From contig DASWHX010000061.1 in NCBI GenBank assembly GCA_036397995.1, positions 1 to 10,383 on the forward strand: a stretch of DNA of 10,383 nucleotides, given 5' to 3'. Below, one piece after another: positions 1 to 7,604 of this stretch. The position numbers and the translations under genes are program-made. Origin of the DNA: DASWHX01 sp036397995 (lineage in GTDB: Bacteria; Bacteroidota; Bacteroidia; Cytophagales; Cyclobacteriaceae). The number at the start of each line of letters is the position of its first letter. Positions within the stretch are counted from its first letter, which is position 1. Below the pieces are notes generated by a model. The model did no database searches. It saw nothing but the letters and a program-made list of their open reading frames with translations, and was not told the origin of the DNA.

Positions 1-1197
1 TATCCGGCAATTTTACTGTCCCGATTCAACCCTTCACAGACACTAAAGGCGGGCGGGAGTTCGCAATTAGTGGGAAAGTCTGCCAGGAAAATATTAATTA
101 CATTTCAATTTGGAATTACTATAATTCTACTTTCCGGAACCTACATAATATATAATCAGACCTTATTTAGCATAAACAAAGACTTAGGGTTTGATAAGAG
201 TGAGGTTATGGTTATTTCAATAGATATTTCTCAGATCATAACTAATAATCCGAAACCTTTTCAGGATGCTGTAGCAAAGATTCCAGGGGTAGAATTAACA
301 TCAGTAGGTATGGATGCCCTGGGTCCGGGCTCAACTAACAACTCCGGAAATTTGACTCCGGAAGGCTCAATCAACCCGGTTCTAACAACAATCTTTAATG
401 CTGACATGAATTTTCTGCGAACCTATGGCATAGAGGTATTGGTAGGAAGAGATTTTAATCCTGAATTAGCGTCTGATAGCAGTGCAATTATTGTAAACGA
501 GGAATTTGTGCGCCAGGCAGGCTGGAATGATCCATTAGGCAAAAAGGTTGTCTGGGGCAGGGGTGCCGGTCAGCCTGTTATAGGTGTTACCAAAGATTTT
601 AATTTTCAGGATTTGAGGAATAAAGTTAATCCTGTACTTATCACTATTAATAAATGGGGATTCTGGAATCTTGCTGTTCGTATTTCTACGGATAATGTCT
701 CTGAAACGATGAACCGGATTAACCAGGCCTGGTTGAATTTTGAAAATGAATTACCTCTTGAATATTATTTTGTGGATGAAAGATTTGCCAGATATTACCA
801 GTCTGATGAAAGATTATTAAACATAATAGGATTATTTTCACTCTTAAGCGTATTTGTAACCTGCCTTGGTCTTTACGGCCTAACCTCGTTTGTTGTAGAA
901 CAGCGGCTTAAAGAAATAGGAATCAGAAAAGTTCTTGGTGCATCATCCGTTAGCGTAACCTGGTTAATAAATAAGCAATTCAGTAGCATGCTCTTAATAG
1001 GGTTGGCTCTAGGAGTTCCAATTACGATATGGTTGGGAAATTTGTGGCTGAATGATTTCGCTTATAAAATCCGGATTGAATGGTGGATTTTCCTGGGATC
1101 CGGTGCCTTAACTTTTGGAATCGCTTTATTTACAGTTTCAACCAAAGCAATAAAAGCGGCATTCATGAATCCTGTTGATACATTACGATATGAATAA
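1..1197 (+). CDS. ABC transporter permease, FtsX/MacB-like, C-terminal half (5' end outside window)
   Basis: The frame is open from base 1, so the gene runs in from the left; the GTG at 70 is internal. The first residues (YPAILLSRFNP) are the end of the first FtsX domain and align with residues 392-401 of the third permease here, so roughly 390 residues lie upstream. In window numbering a membrane segment (about 31-53) is followed by a large extracytoplasmic domain (about 54-270) containing the G-V-T-K-D-F-N-F-Q motif shared by all three paralogues. The second FtsX domain has membrane segments near 272-299, 325-348 and 360-383. The cytoplasmic RLKEIGIRKVLGAS motif between the first two of these is the usual contact with the ATPase in this superfamily. 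The protein is probably an inner-membrane subunit of a MacB-type exporter or LolCE/FtsX-like machine; the substrate is unknown. No ATPase gene is visible. The family call is firm, the function is not. Confidence 0.93.
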   Translation, partial: YPAILLSRFNPSQTLKAGGSSQLVGKSARKILITFQFGITIILLSGTYIIYNQTLFSINKDLGFDKSEVMVISIDISQIITNNPKPFQDAVAKIPGVELTSVGMDALGPGSTNNSGNLTPEGSINPVLTTIFNADMNFLRTYGIEVLVGRDFNPELASDSSAIIVNEEFVRQAGWNDPLGKKVVWGRGAGQPVIGVTKDFNFQDLRNKVNPVLITINKWGFWNLAVRISTDNVSETMNRINQAWLNFENELPLEYYFVDERFARYYQSDERLLNIIGLFSLLSVFVTCLGLYGLTSFVVEQRLKEIGIRKVLGASSVSVTWLINKQFSSMLLIGLALGVPITIWLGNLWLNDFAYKIRIEWWIFLGSGALTFGIALFTVSTKAIKAAFMNPVDTLRYE

Positions 1198-1216
1198 ATC
1201 ATTGTTGGAAGGAAAA

Positions 1217-1256
1217 AAACCCCCTGTAGTCCCCCTTAAAACAAGGGGGACAATTT
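1217..1256 (+). repeat. Palindromic intergenic repeat, module A (copy 1)
   Basis: This 40-base module contains a perfect 9-bp stem (1229-1237 with 1243-1251, arms GTCCCCCTT/AAGGGGGAC) and a five-base loop AAAAC. The reverse complement of 10315-10354 matches it at 37 of 40 positions by my count, so the same element occurs at both ends of the window in opposite orientation. It lies just past the stop of the first permease gene. It could act as a transcript-end or mRNA-stabilising hairpin, but no clean U-tract follows, so I call it a dispersed repeat and not a terminator. Confidence 0.85.
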
Positions 1257-1265
1257 TCCGGGTAC

Positions 1266-1310
1266 TTTCCCCTCCTTATTTTAAGGAGGGGGCAGGGGTG
1301 GTTCGGAAAA
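1266..1310 (+). repeat. Palindromic intergenic repeat, module B
   Basis: A perfect 10-bp stem (CCCCTCCTTA at 1269-1278 with TAAGGAGGGG at 1282-1291) closes a TTT loop. It is followed by GGGCAGGGGTGGTTC (1290-1304), which recurs inverted at 10369-10383 with one difference. Arms of this kind are typical of dispersed repeats in Bacteroidota intergenic regions (family knowledge). The hairpin loop of this module is shared almost exactly with the next module. Confidence 0.85.
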
Positions 1311-1319
1311 ATAAGATGA

Positions 1320-1397
1320 ACAATTTTCTGGCAGGGGTAATTTCCCCTCCTTATTTTAAGGAAGGCTTGCCGACCGAAGGTTGGGTTAGGGGAGGTT
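1320..1397 (+). repeat. Palindromic intergenic repeat, module C with branched fold
   Basis: This is a degenerate second copy of the preceding region: ACAATTTTC at 1250-1258 and 1320-1328 both lead into TTTCCCCTCCTTATTTTAAGG. After the hairpin the sequence differs and can form a branched structure. An outer stem pairs 1339-1348 with 1388-1397 (two T-G pairs). An inner stem pairs 1349-1353 with 1357-1361. A second hairpin, CCGACC-GAA-GGTTGG (1370-1384), has one G-T pair. Short frames through it (SPPYFKEG-type peptides) are repeat translations, not genes. Confidence 0.75.
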
Positions 1398-1424
1398 TGA
1401 TTTGAATAATTAAATATAAATAAG

Positions 1425-3815
1425 ATGTTAAAAAATTTTATAAAGATAGCCTTGAGGAACCTTTTACGACAGAAGGGATACTCTTTTATAAACATTTTCG
1501 GACTCACCGCCGGCATTACGGTAAGCTGTCTGCTCTTTTTGTACGTGTGGGATGAATTGAGTTATGATAAATTTCATTCCAATTCTCATAGAATCTATAG
1601 AATAATAGAAAAGTTGGCCTCCCCTGATGGAGATCGTCTGATAGGCCAGACATCACCCGCGCTGGAAGAGGCACTTGTCTCCATTCCCGAAATTGAAAAT
1701 ACCACGAGTCTTTACCAATTAGGGGGCCACGTTAATTTTTTTATTGGTGAAGAAAGATTCCTGGAGCGAAATTGGAAAATTGTTACCCCGACTATTACCT
1801 CTGTTTTTGATCTTGATTTTATTGAAGGAAATCCTGAGACAGCATTTAATCAGCCCGGACTTATAATTTCAGAACAATCTGCAATAAGGCTGTTCGGAAC
1901 AAAAAATGTGATGGGAAAAAATCTTAAAGAATCAGAATTCGGAGATTTAACTATCACAGGGATTATTAAAGACTTACCCTCAAATTCCCATCTCAAACTT
2001 GATTTTCTGTTTCCGATTGCAAACCTTCCTCAAAATTTAATTCAGCGAATGAAAAGCTGGGATCGATATGGAGCTTTTACATATGTCTTGGTAAATGATG
2101 GAGCAGACATCCCCGCTGTTGAGCAAAAGATTGAGGAAATATCCAATCCTCATTGGGACGCTAATCCGGCAAGAGGTGGAATCTGGATGCAGCCAATTGA
2201 AGATATTTATTTTGGCTCAGATAAAATTGAATTCGGTTCCGAGATAACAAGAGGACAAAAATTCTATGTAAACCTGATTGCAATTGTTGGCATCTTCATT
2301 ATCCTCCTTGCATGTATAAATTATACAAATCTGGCTACGGCAAGAGCTTCTCAACGGTCACGTGAAATCGGAATGAGAAAAGTAAACGGGGCATTAAGAT
2401 GGCAACTTATGTTGCAATTTTTAGGAGAATCTGTCATCATCGCACTTTTTGCATTTTTCCTGTCACTTGGTGCGGTCGATTTGTTAATGCCTTCTTTCAA
2501 TCAATTAACAGGTAAATACTTTGAGCTCCGCTTTGCACTAAGCCAATCAGTCTGGCTTATCCTATTAGCTATTTCAGGATTCGTTGGCCTTGCCGCGGGC
2601 GCTTATCCAGCTTTATATTTAAGCAAACTTTCTCCGGTAAAATCATTAAAGGGAGAATTAAGAAGTGGAGGTAAAAATTTATGGTTCCGGGAAGGTCTGG
2701 TTATTTTTCAGTTTTTTATTTCTATCATAATGCTTGTATCGACAATTGTGGTTTCGCAACAAGTGAACTATATCCGGAACAAAGAACTCGGTTTTGAAAA
2801 AGACAATATGCTGGTTATTGATATAAACAGCGGGGGCGTACGTCGAAGTTTTGAAGCAATGAAAAATGAATTTTCAAAGATACCCGGAGTAACTCATGTG
2901 GCAAGTTCATCCAGGGTTCCCGGGGAATGGAAGAACATAAGCCAGGTAAACGTTAATTCAGCATTGCCGGGAATTGATTCCATCAGGAGCTACTTTATGT
3001 GTTTTGATGCGGAAATAATTTCAACTTACGGAATGGAGTTGGCGGAAGGAAGAAATTTTAGCAACAATGTGCAGGCAGATTCCTTAACTCTAATAATTAA
3101 TGAAACTGCAGCCAGGCAACTCGGGCTGGAAGACCCAATCAATAAAGAAATCTATGTCAGTTTTGGACAAATCGTAAGGATGAAAGTAATCGGTGTTTTG
3201 AAAGATTTCAACTTCCAGTCCCTTCATGATAAAGTGGAACCGTTAATAATTGGGTTCTGGTCAAACCCGGTTACCAGCATCGATTATTTCAGTTTAAGAT
3301 TTAACAAAGATGAAATACAAAATGTGATTAAGGCGGCAGCGGTTGTACATGGCAAATTTGACCAGACGACCTCAATGGAATATCATTTTCTCGATCAGCA
3401 ACTGGCGCAATTTTACCTGGAAGAAACCCGGCAGGCTAAAGTGTTTTCGATAGGCTCATTCCTGGCTATTATAATTGCAAGCATGGGTTTGCTGGGGCTT
3501 GCTTCTTTCATGATGGAACGACGGCTGAAAGAAATTGGCATTAGGAAAATTTTGGGCGCTACCAAATCCTCTCTCTTTTTCCGGTTCAATAGAATTTTTA
3601 TGATTCAGGTTGTGATAGCATTTGTCCTATCCCTGCCGGTATCATTCTTGCTGATGGACAAATGGCTAAGCTTTTTTGCTTTTAAGATTGAACTAACTGT
3701 CCTTACATTTCTGCTGCCCGGATTAGCGGCTTTGGTGGTTGCATTTCTGGTAGCAGGCTTTCATATTACGAAAGCTTCTCTAACAAATCCGATAAACATT
3801 TTAAAGACAGAATAA
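1425..3815 (+). CDS. ABC transporter permease, two FtsX domains (MacB_PCD + FtsX), 796 aa
   Basis: This is a complete permease of the long MacB-like type common in Bacteroidota. Residues 1-18 are a basic N-terminal lead (LKNFIKIALRNLLRQKGYS) into membrane segment 1 (about 19-42). A first extracytoplasmic domain (about 43-275) is followed by membrane segments near 280-302, 328-356 and 373-400, with the coupling motif RSREIGMRKVNGA at 311-323. Segment 5 (about 422-447) starts the second half, whose extracytoplasmic domain spans about 450-668 and carries the V-L-K-D-F-N-F-Q motif (591-598). Three final segments lie near 672-697, 722-745 and 757-780, with RRLKEIGIRKILGAT at 699-713. The ATG at 1425 is the only start that keeps the conserved N-terminus; an A/T-rich leader precedes it with no Shine-Dalgarno. 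The stop touches the next gene's start. It is probably the membrane part of an ATP-driven exporter or envelope machine; the substrate is unknown. Confidence 0.95.
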   Translation: MLKNFIKIALRNLLRQKGYSFINIFGLTAGITVSCLLFLYVWDELSYDKFHSNSHRIYRIIEKLASPDGDRLIGQTSPALEEALVSIPEIENTTSLYQLGGHVNFFIGEERFLERNWKIVTPTITSVFDLDFIEGNPETAFNQPGLIISEQSAIRLFGTKNVMGKNLKESEFGDLTITGIIKDLPSNSHLKLDFLFPIANLPQNLIQRMKSWDRYGAFTYVLVNDGADIPAVEQKIEEISNPHWDANPARGGIWMQPIEDIYFGSDKIEFGSEITRGQKFYVNLIAIVGIFIILLACINYTNLATARASQRSREIGMRKVNGALRWQLMLQFLGESVIIALFAFFLSLGAVDLLMPSFNQLTGKYFELRFALSQSVWLILLAISGFVGLAAGAYPALYLSKLSPVKSLKGELRSGGKNLWFREGLVIFQFFISIIMLVSTIVVSQQVNYIRNKELGFEKDNMLVIDINSGGVRRSFEAMKNEFSKIPGVTHVASSSRVPGEWKNISQVNVNSALPGIDSIRSYFMCFDAEIISTYGMELAEGRNFSNNVQADSLTLIINETAARQLGLEDPINKEIYVSFGQIVRMKVIGVLKDFNFQSLHDKVEPLIIGFWSNPVTSIDYFSLRFNKDEIQNVIKAAAVVHGKFDQTTSMEYHFLDQQLAQFYLEETRQAKVFSIGSFLAIIIASMGLLGLASFMMERRLKEIGIRKILGATKSSLFFRFNRIFMIQVVIAFVLSLPVSFLLMDKWLSFFAFKIELTVLTFLLPGLAALVVAFLVAGFHITKASLTNPINILKTE

Positions 3816-6167
3816 ATGCTGAGAAATTTTTTTTTCATCACCATTAGAAACTTTTGGAAACAAAAATTTTACTCATCAATCAATATATTCGGATTTAGTG
3901 TCGGGTTAACTACAGTAATCCTGATTCTTCTGTATGTAACCCACGAACTGAGTTTTGACAGATTCCACGTAAAGTCAGCACGACTTGCAAGGGTTGTGGA
4001 GAACCAATATTATTCCGGACAACCGGTTTTTCCAGTTGCAGTTACTCCAATTCCTTTAGGTCCTTCTTTGGTTGAAGATTATGCTGAGATAAATCAGTTT
4101 GCGCGGCTGATGAATACCGATCTTTTGTTCGAGAAGGAAGGGGAAAAATACCCGGAATCCGGAATTTACGTTGACCCGGCTTTTCTTAATATGTTTAGCT
4201 TTCCATTACTTTATGGTGAAAAAGAAACAGCGCTTGCTTCTCTGGAAAATATCATTATTGATGAAGAACTGACAAAAAAATACTTTGGTGATGAAAATCC
4301 GGTAGGCAAAACTATTATCGTGGACGGAGAAGAAAAAGTTGTTTCTGCCGTGATGAAGAATTTTCCAAAGAATACGCATATTCAGGCAAACTTCATTCGA
4401 TCATTTGAATCGAGCGCACTATCACAGGCACAAATGCAAAATTGGAGGTCTAATACCTTATTTACATTTATTGAGGTGAATCAAGGAGTTGAGGTTGAAG
4501 AATTATCTCAAAAAATTAGCGGCCAAATCAAAAAGTTTAATACAAATTCTATCACTGAAATTTATTTGCAGCCCATAACGGATATTCATTTGGGTGAGGT
4601 TCAGTTTGTTGCTGAAATGGGGAATAAGGGAAATGCTGTATATGTTAATATGTTTATCCTGATAGCAGTAATAATACTACTGATTGCCTGCATCAACTTC
4701 ATGAATTTATCTACTGCAAAGTCTGTAAACCGGGCAAAAGAAGTGGGATTAAGAAAGACTTTAGGGGCTCACAGATCCCACCTGATTTATCAATTTATGG
4801 GAGAATCTGTTTTTATGACCTTATTGGCAATGATCATTGCCATATTTCTTGCCGATCTGGCACTGCCTTTTTTTAATACATTGGCGAATACTGATCTTTC
4901 AATAAACTCCATTTCAAGCGCTACCGGAACACCGCTCCTGGTTTGGGGAATCTCATTAACGCTGTTAACCGGAATAATTGCCGGAAGTTATCCCGCCTTT
5001 TTTCTATCCCGATTTAATCCCGCGTATGTGCTTAAAGGATCATTCAAAGGGAAGCGGGAGGGATCAATCCTCAGAAAAGTGTTAGTCACTATTCAGTTTG
5101 GCATCTCCATATTACTGGTCATAGGAACACTTGTTGTACTTGATCAACTCAATTTCATGAAGACCATGAGGCTTGGAATAAATAAGGAGAATGTGATTTA
5201 TGTTCCGCAAATAAGTAATAATAACGATGTGTTTAAAGATCAAATCATGTCTTTGACATCTGTGAAAGGAATTGGTTTCTCAAACCAGCATCCTGCTTAT
5301 GTCGAAAACTCATCATCTGGTTTTGTCTGGCCAGGCAAAGATCCTGACCAGGTCGCGCTATTCCATTTGCAGTCGGTAGATGGTGGTTATATTGAAGCCA
5401 TGGGACTTGAATTAGCAGAAGGAAGGAACTTTAACAAGCATCTGCCGGGAGATACAGCTTCCATAATAATTAATGAAGTAGCTGCAAAGATTATGAACAT
5501 GGAAAATCCGGTGGGTCAGAAATTAACAGAACCCTTTGATATAACAATAATTGGAGTCGTTAAAGATTTCCATTTCAAATCAGCACATTCCCGGATTGAA
5601 CCACTTATTATGTTTACCGGCAGGAATAATTATAACAGAACATTTATTAAAATAGATGGAAATAATGTTTCGGAATCTGTCAGCCAGGTTAAAGCCGTTT
5701 GGAATAAGCTTAATCAGGAGCAAGCGATGCCTTATAGGTTTTTGGATGAAGATTACGAAAAACTTTATCAATCAGAAGAAAGAACCAGTAAAATCTTTAC
5801 AAATTTTACCTTACTGGCATTCCTTATTTCAGGCCTCGGCCTTTTCGGTCTTTCATCTTTTACAGCTGAACAACGCTTAAAGGAAATTAGTATCCGTAAA
5901 GTGATGGGCGCGACTTCGCTAAAATTGTTCTGGCTGGTAAGTACAGACCTCACCCGATTAAGCATAATATCAATTTTGATTGCGGTGCCGGTGGGGTGGT
6001 ATTGGATGAATTCATGGCTGGAAGGATTTGCCTATAGAATTGAGATTTCACCGGTAATATTTATTGTAGCATCATTGGTTGGGATAATTATTACTTTCCT
6101 AACCGTAAGTTTCCAATCCTTAAAAGTTTCAGCCAGCAATCCGGTAAATCATTTGAGAAATGAATAA
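3816..6167 (+). CDS. ABC transporter permease, two FtsX domains (MacB_PCD + FtsX), 783 aa
   Basis: This complete paralogue of the two preceding permeases starts with an ATG directly after the TAA of its neighbour (zero spacing), so the pair is very likely co-transcribed and translationally coupled. Membrane segment 1 is at about 20-42 after a basic start (LRNFFFITIRNFWKQKFYS). Segments near 276-298, 326-350 and 373-398 form the first FtsX domain, with the coupling motif RAKEVGLRKTLGA at 306-318. Segment 5 is at about 419-442. The second extracytoplasmic domain (about 445-658) contains V-V-K-D-F-H-F-K (581-588). The last three segments are near 660-682, 711-732 and 744-766, with QRLKEISIRKVMGAT at 686-700. 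There are no ATP-binding motifs, so an ATPase must be supplied elsewhere. Lipoprotein release, export of peptides or drugs, and control of wall hydrolases are all possible for the superfamily; nothing in the sequence decides. Confidence 0.95.
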   Translation: MLRNFFFITIRNFWKQKFYSSINIFGFSVGLTTVILILLYVTHELSFDRFHVKSARLARVVENQYYSGQPVFPVAVTPIPLGPSLVEDYAEINQFARLMNTDLLFEKEGEKYPESGIYVDPAFLNMFSFPLLYGEKETALASLENIIIDEELTKKYFGDENPVGKTIIVDGEEKVVSAVMKNFPKNTHIQANFIRSFESSALSQAQMQNWRSNTLFTFIEVNQGVEVEELSQKISGQIKKFNTNSITEIYLQPITDIHLGEVQFVAEMGNKGNAVYVNMFILIAVIILLIACINFMNLSTAKSVNRAKEVGLRKTLGAHRSHLIYQFMGESVFMTLLAMIIAIFLADLALPFFNTLANTDLSINSISSATGTPLLVWGISLTLLTGIIAGSYPAFFLSRFNPAYVLKGSFKGKREGSILRKVLVTIQFGISILLVIGTLVVLDQLNFMKTMRLGINKENVIYVPQISNNNDVFKDQIMSLTSVKGIGFSNQHPAYVENSSSGFVWPGKDPDQVALFHLQSVDGGYIEAMGLELAEGRNFNKHLPGDTASIIINEVAAKIMNMENPVGQKLTEPFDITIIGVVKDFHFKSAHSRIEPLIMFTGRNNYNRTFIKIDGNNVSESVSQVKAVWNKLNQEQAMPYRFLDEDYEKLYQSEERTSKIFTNFTLLAFLISGLGLFGLSSFTAEQRLKEISIRKVMGATSLKLFWLVSTDLTRLSIISILIAVPVGWYWMNSWLEGFAYRIEISPVIFIVASLVGIIITFLTVSFQSLKVSASNPVNHLRNE

Positions 6168-6220
6168 TTACATGCAACCTTTTACAAACCGGATGGTATA
6201 TAGAGAAACAATAACACAAT

Positions 6221-7168
6221 ATGAAATCAGTATATATAGGAATTTTAGCGGTATTAGTTTCTTTTTCAGCTTTTTCACAGAAAACAAAAAGTGACACTTT
6301 TTCCGATGTAACAACCATCCGGCTATCAGCAAGTTCAGGTTCAGCCAAATTCATAAAATCTTCAGGAAAGGAAATTAATGTGACTCTGGAATACACCTAT
6401 TCGGATGATGAATTTGAATATAAAATGGAAAAAAACGGGAGCACATTGAATCTTGAAGAAAAATTTCACAGAAATTATACCCGGGGTAATTCCCACTGGA
6501 GTCTTGAAATTCCTGATGGGATGGATGTACGGTTTAATTCCGGTTCGGGTGACCTTGAAATTGATGGCCTGGAAATAGATATCAAATCTAATCAAGGATC
6601 AGGGTCAATTCTTGCCAGCGATACGAAAGGAGAATTCAGGCTTACTACCGGATCCGGAGATCATGAAGTAAGAAACCATACAGGAGACTTAGACTTGACA
6701 ACCGGTTCGGGAGATATTATAATATCTGCCTCATCGGGAGAGTTGAATTTTACCACCGGCTCGGGAGATATTGAAGTCAATAATATGAAGGGTAATTTAT
6801 CCGCTACCGTTGGCAGTGGCAATATAGATGCCCGGGGAATTGAACTTCTTGATGACGGAATATTCACCTCCGGTTCAGGTGATGTTGATGTACGATTGAA
6901 TGCGGCTACCGGCGCTTCATTATCTATTGTAAGCGGGAGTGGTGACGCGACTCTTGATTTTGGAGGGCAGACAATAAATGCTACCATAACAATGGAGGCA
7001 AACGAAAGAAATGGAAGAATTGTCGCGCCGTTTAAATTTGATACGGAGGAGGTAATAGAAAGATCGGGTTTTAGTAATAATACGATCAGAAAAACCGTCA
7101 AGCTCGGATCAGGTAATGCCGATGTGAGAATTTCATCCGGGTCAGGCACCGCGGAAGTTAGAAAATAG
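6221..7168 (+). CDS. Exported DUF4097-type GSGD-repeat beta-strand protein, 315 aa
   Basis: Residues 1-20 look like a Sec signal peptide (MKSVYIGILAVLVSFSAFSQ) with probable cleavage after Q20. After a mixed strand region (about 30-105) come ten G-S-G motifs, most followed by D or N. The first six start at residues 108, 126, 144, 162, 180 and 198, exactly 18 apart; further copies start at 218, 239, 296 and 307. Such regular turns with alternating hydrophobic residues (D-I-E-V, D-V-D-V) fit a parallel beta-solenoid, the fold expected for the DUF4097 / putative auto-transporter-adhesin-like group, whose biochemical role is not established. There is no lipobox, anchor or sorting signal, so it is probably periplasmic or surface-associated. 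It starts 53 bases after the permeases and may be their last operon member. The ATG precedes a full signal peptide, which supports this start. Confidence 0.88.
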   Translation: MKSVYIGILAVLVSFSAFSQKTKSDTFSDVTTIRLSASSGSAKFIKSSGKEINVTLEYTYSDDEFEYKMEKNGSTLNLEEKFHRNYTRGNSHWSLEIPDGMDVRFNSGSGDLEIDGLEIDIKSNQGSGSILASDTKGEFRLTTGSGDHEVRNHTGDLDLTTGSGDIIISASSGELNFTTGSGDIEVNNMKGNLSATVGSGNIDARGIELLDDGIFTSGSGDVDVRLNAATGASLSIVSGSGDATLDFGGQTINATITMEANERNGRIVAPFKFDTEEVIERSGFSNNTIRKTVKLGSGNADVRISSGSGTAEVRK

Positions 7169-7180
7169 TCTATGTGTCAA

Positions 7181-7385
7181 CTAATATTTCAGTAGGTCAT
7201 TAAGCGTTTTTAGAGAAAGTTGAAGTTCTGAACTTCCTATTTTCCCTATTCTCTCTTTAAGTCTGTTCCTGGTACAGAACGAATAAGGAAAGATTAACAT
7301 CTCAGATTCCTTTTTTAAACCATTTGTATTTGATGGCATCGAAACAGGGTTTCCCTTGTATCTTTTTTAGCCGGGTAGTAAGTGG
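7181..7385 (-). pseudogene. Remnant of a PemK/MazF-family toxin (C-terminal part, frameshifted)
   Basis: Read on the minus strand this stretch carries pieces of a PemK/MazF endoribonuclease toxin in three frames. PLTT, a core motif of the family, lies at 7374-7385 and continues RLKK. A second frame then gives KRYKGNPVSMPSNTNGLKKESE and ends in RLKERIGKIGSSELQLSLKTLNDLLKY before the TAG at 7181-7183. Between them IRSV (7273-7284) appears in the third frame, where family members have I-R-S-V or I-R-T-V. The first shift falls at a run of six T (7363-7368). The N-terminal half, with the conserved G-[DE]-[IV]-W start, is absent. I matched the family from memory of its C-terminal pattern. It cannot make a working toxin. 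A homopolymer sequencing error could explain one shift but not the missing half. Confidence 0.62.
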
Positions 7386-7396
7386 CCCAGGCAATT

Positions 7397-7480
7397 TGCT
7401 CTAGGAAGGGAAAGTGACCTGGCCGTCTCCGATAATTCTTCAAGGAATTCGTCCGGAAGGGAACTGGTAAAGGCGGCCAT
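7397..7480 (-). pseudogene. Remnant of a ribbon-helix-helix (CopG-like) antitoxin, N-terminal 28 codons
   Basis: On the minus strand an ATG at 7480 opens MAAFTSSLPDEFLEELSETA followed by RSLSLPRA. This resembles the start of the small CopG/ribbon-helix-helix antitoxins of Bacteroidota: one beta strand (A-F-T-S-S-L-P), then helix A, then the turn before helix B. After residue 28 the similarity stops and the frame ends at a TAA (7367-7369), giving 37 codons where the family usually has about 80. The next sequence is toxin, so a deletion probably removed the antitoxin C-terminus and the toxin N-terminus together. AGGTGG lies about 18 bases upstream of the ATG, too far for a normal ribosome site. 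The family call rests on a short match and is moderate. Confidence 0.52.
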
Positions 7481-7563
7481 ATTGATTAAATTTTCCACCT
7501 AAATTGCAAATACCGTGATCCCCATTTAGTCCATATATATATTAATAAAGTTTTTTTGATCAA

Positions 7564-7601
7564 GATAATAGCATTATCATTATCTGTGAATAGTACGTAC
7601 T
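7564..7601. promoter_or_regulatory. Inverted/direct repeats in the hutI leader (possible operator)
   Basis: GATAAT (7564-7569) and ATTATC (7573-7578) form a 6-bp dyad around AGC, and ATTATC is repeated at once at 7579-7584. The perfect 10-bp palindrome AGTACGTACT lies at 7592-7601, four bases before the hutI ATG. Either could bind a regulator of histidine catabolism, but A/T-rich repeats of this length arise easily by chance. TATCTGTG at 7581-7588 is one base off the Bacteroidota TAnnTTTG element, but with imperfect spacing to the TTTG upstream. The rest of 7481-7604 shows nothing I can name. Confidence 0.25.
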
Positions 7602-7604
7602 TTA

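Noticed and set aside
70..72. GTG as a start codon of the first permease gene
   Set aside because: The frame is open to base 1 and the residues before it (YPAILLSRFNP) are conserved family sequence, so the GTG is an internal valine.
1175..1405. Small plus-strand frame with SPPYFKEG-type repeats
   Set aside because: It is a translation of the hairpin repeats and overlaps the end of the permease gene; no family features.
1199..1516. Minus-strand frame across the repeat cluster
   Set aside because: It covers the repeats and runs antisense into the conserved N-terminus of the second permease; composition reflects the repeat only.
6542..6820. CRISPR-like or satellite array suggested by 54-base periodicity
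   Set aside because: The repeats are in-frame, diverged at DNA level and explained by the protein solenoid; there are no constant repeats with variable spacers.
6661..7149. 162-codon minus-strand frame opposite the GSG-repeat gene
   Set aside because: It is the mirror of the GSGD repeats (P-E-P-V runs); the sense strand has a signal peptide and a family pattern.
7222..7236. GAAGTTC-T-GAACTTC palindrome as a terminator after the DUF4097 gene
   Set aside because: It lies within the toxin-remnant coding sequence (S-S-E-L), the central loop would be too tight for the full stem, and no T-run follows on either strand.
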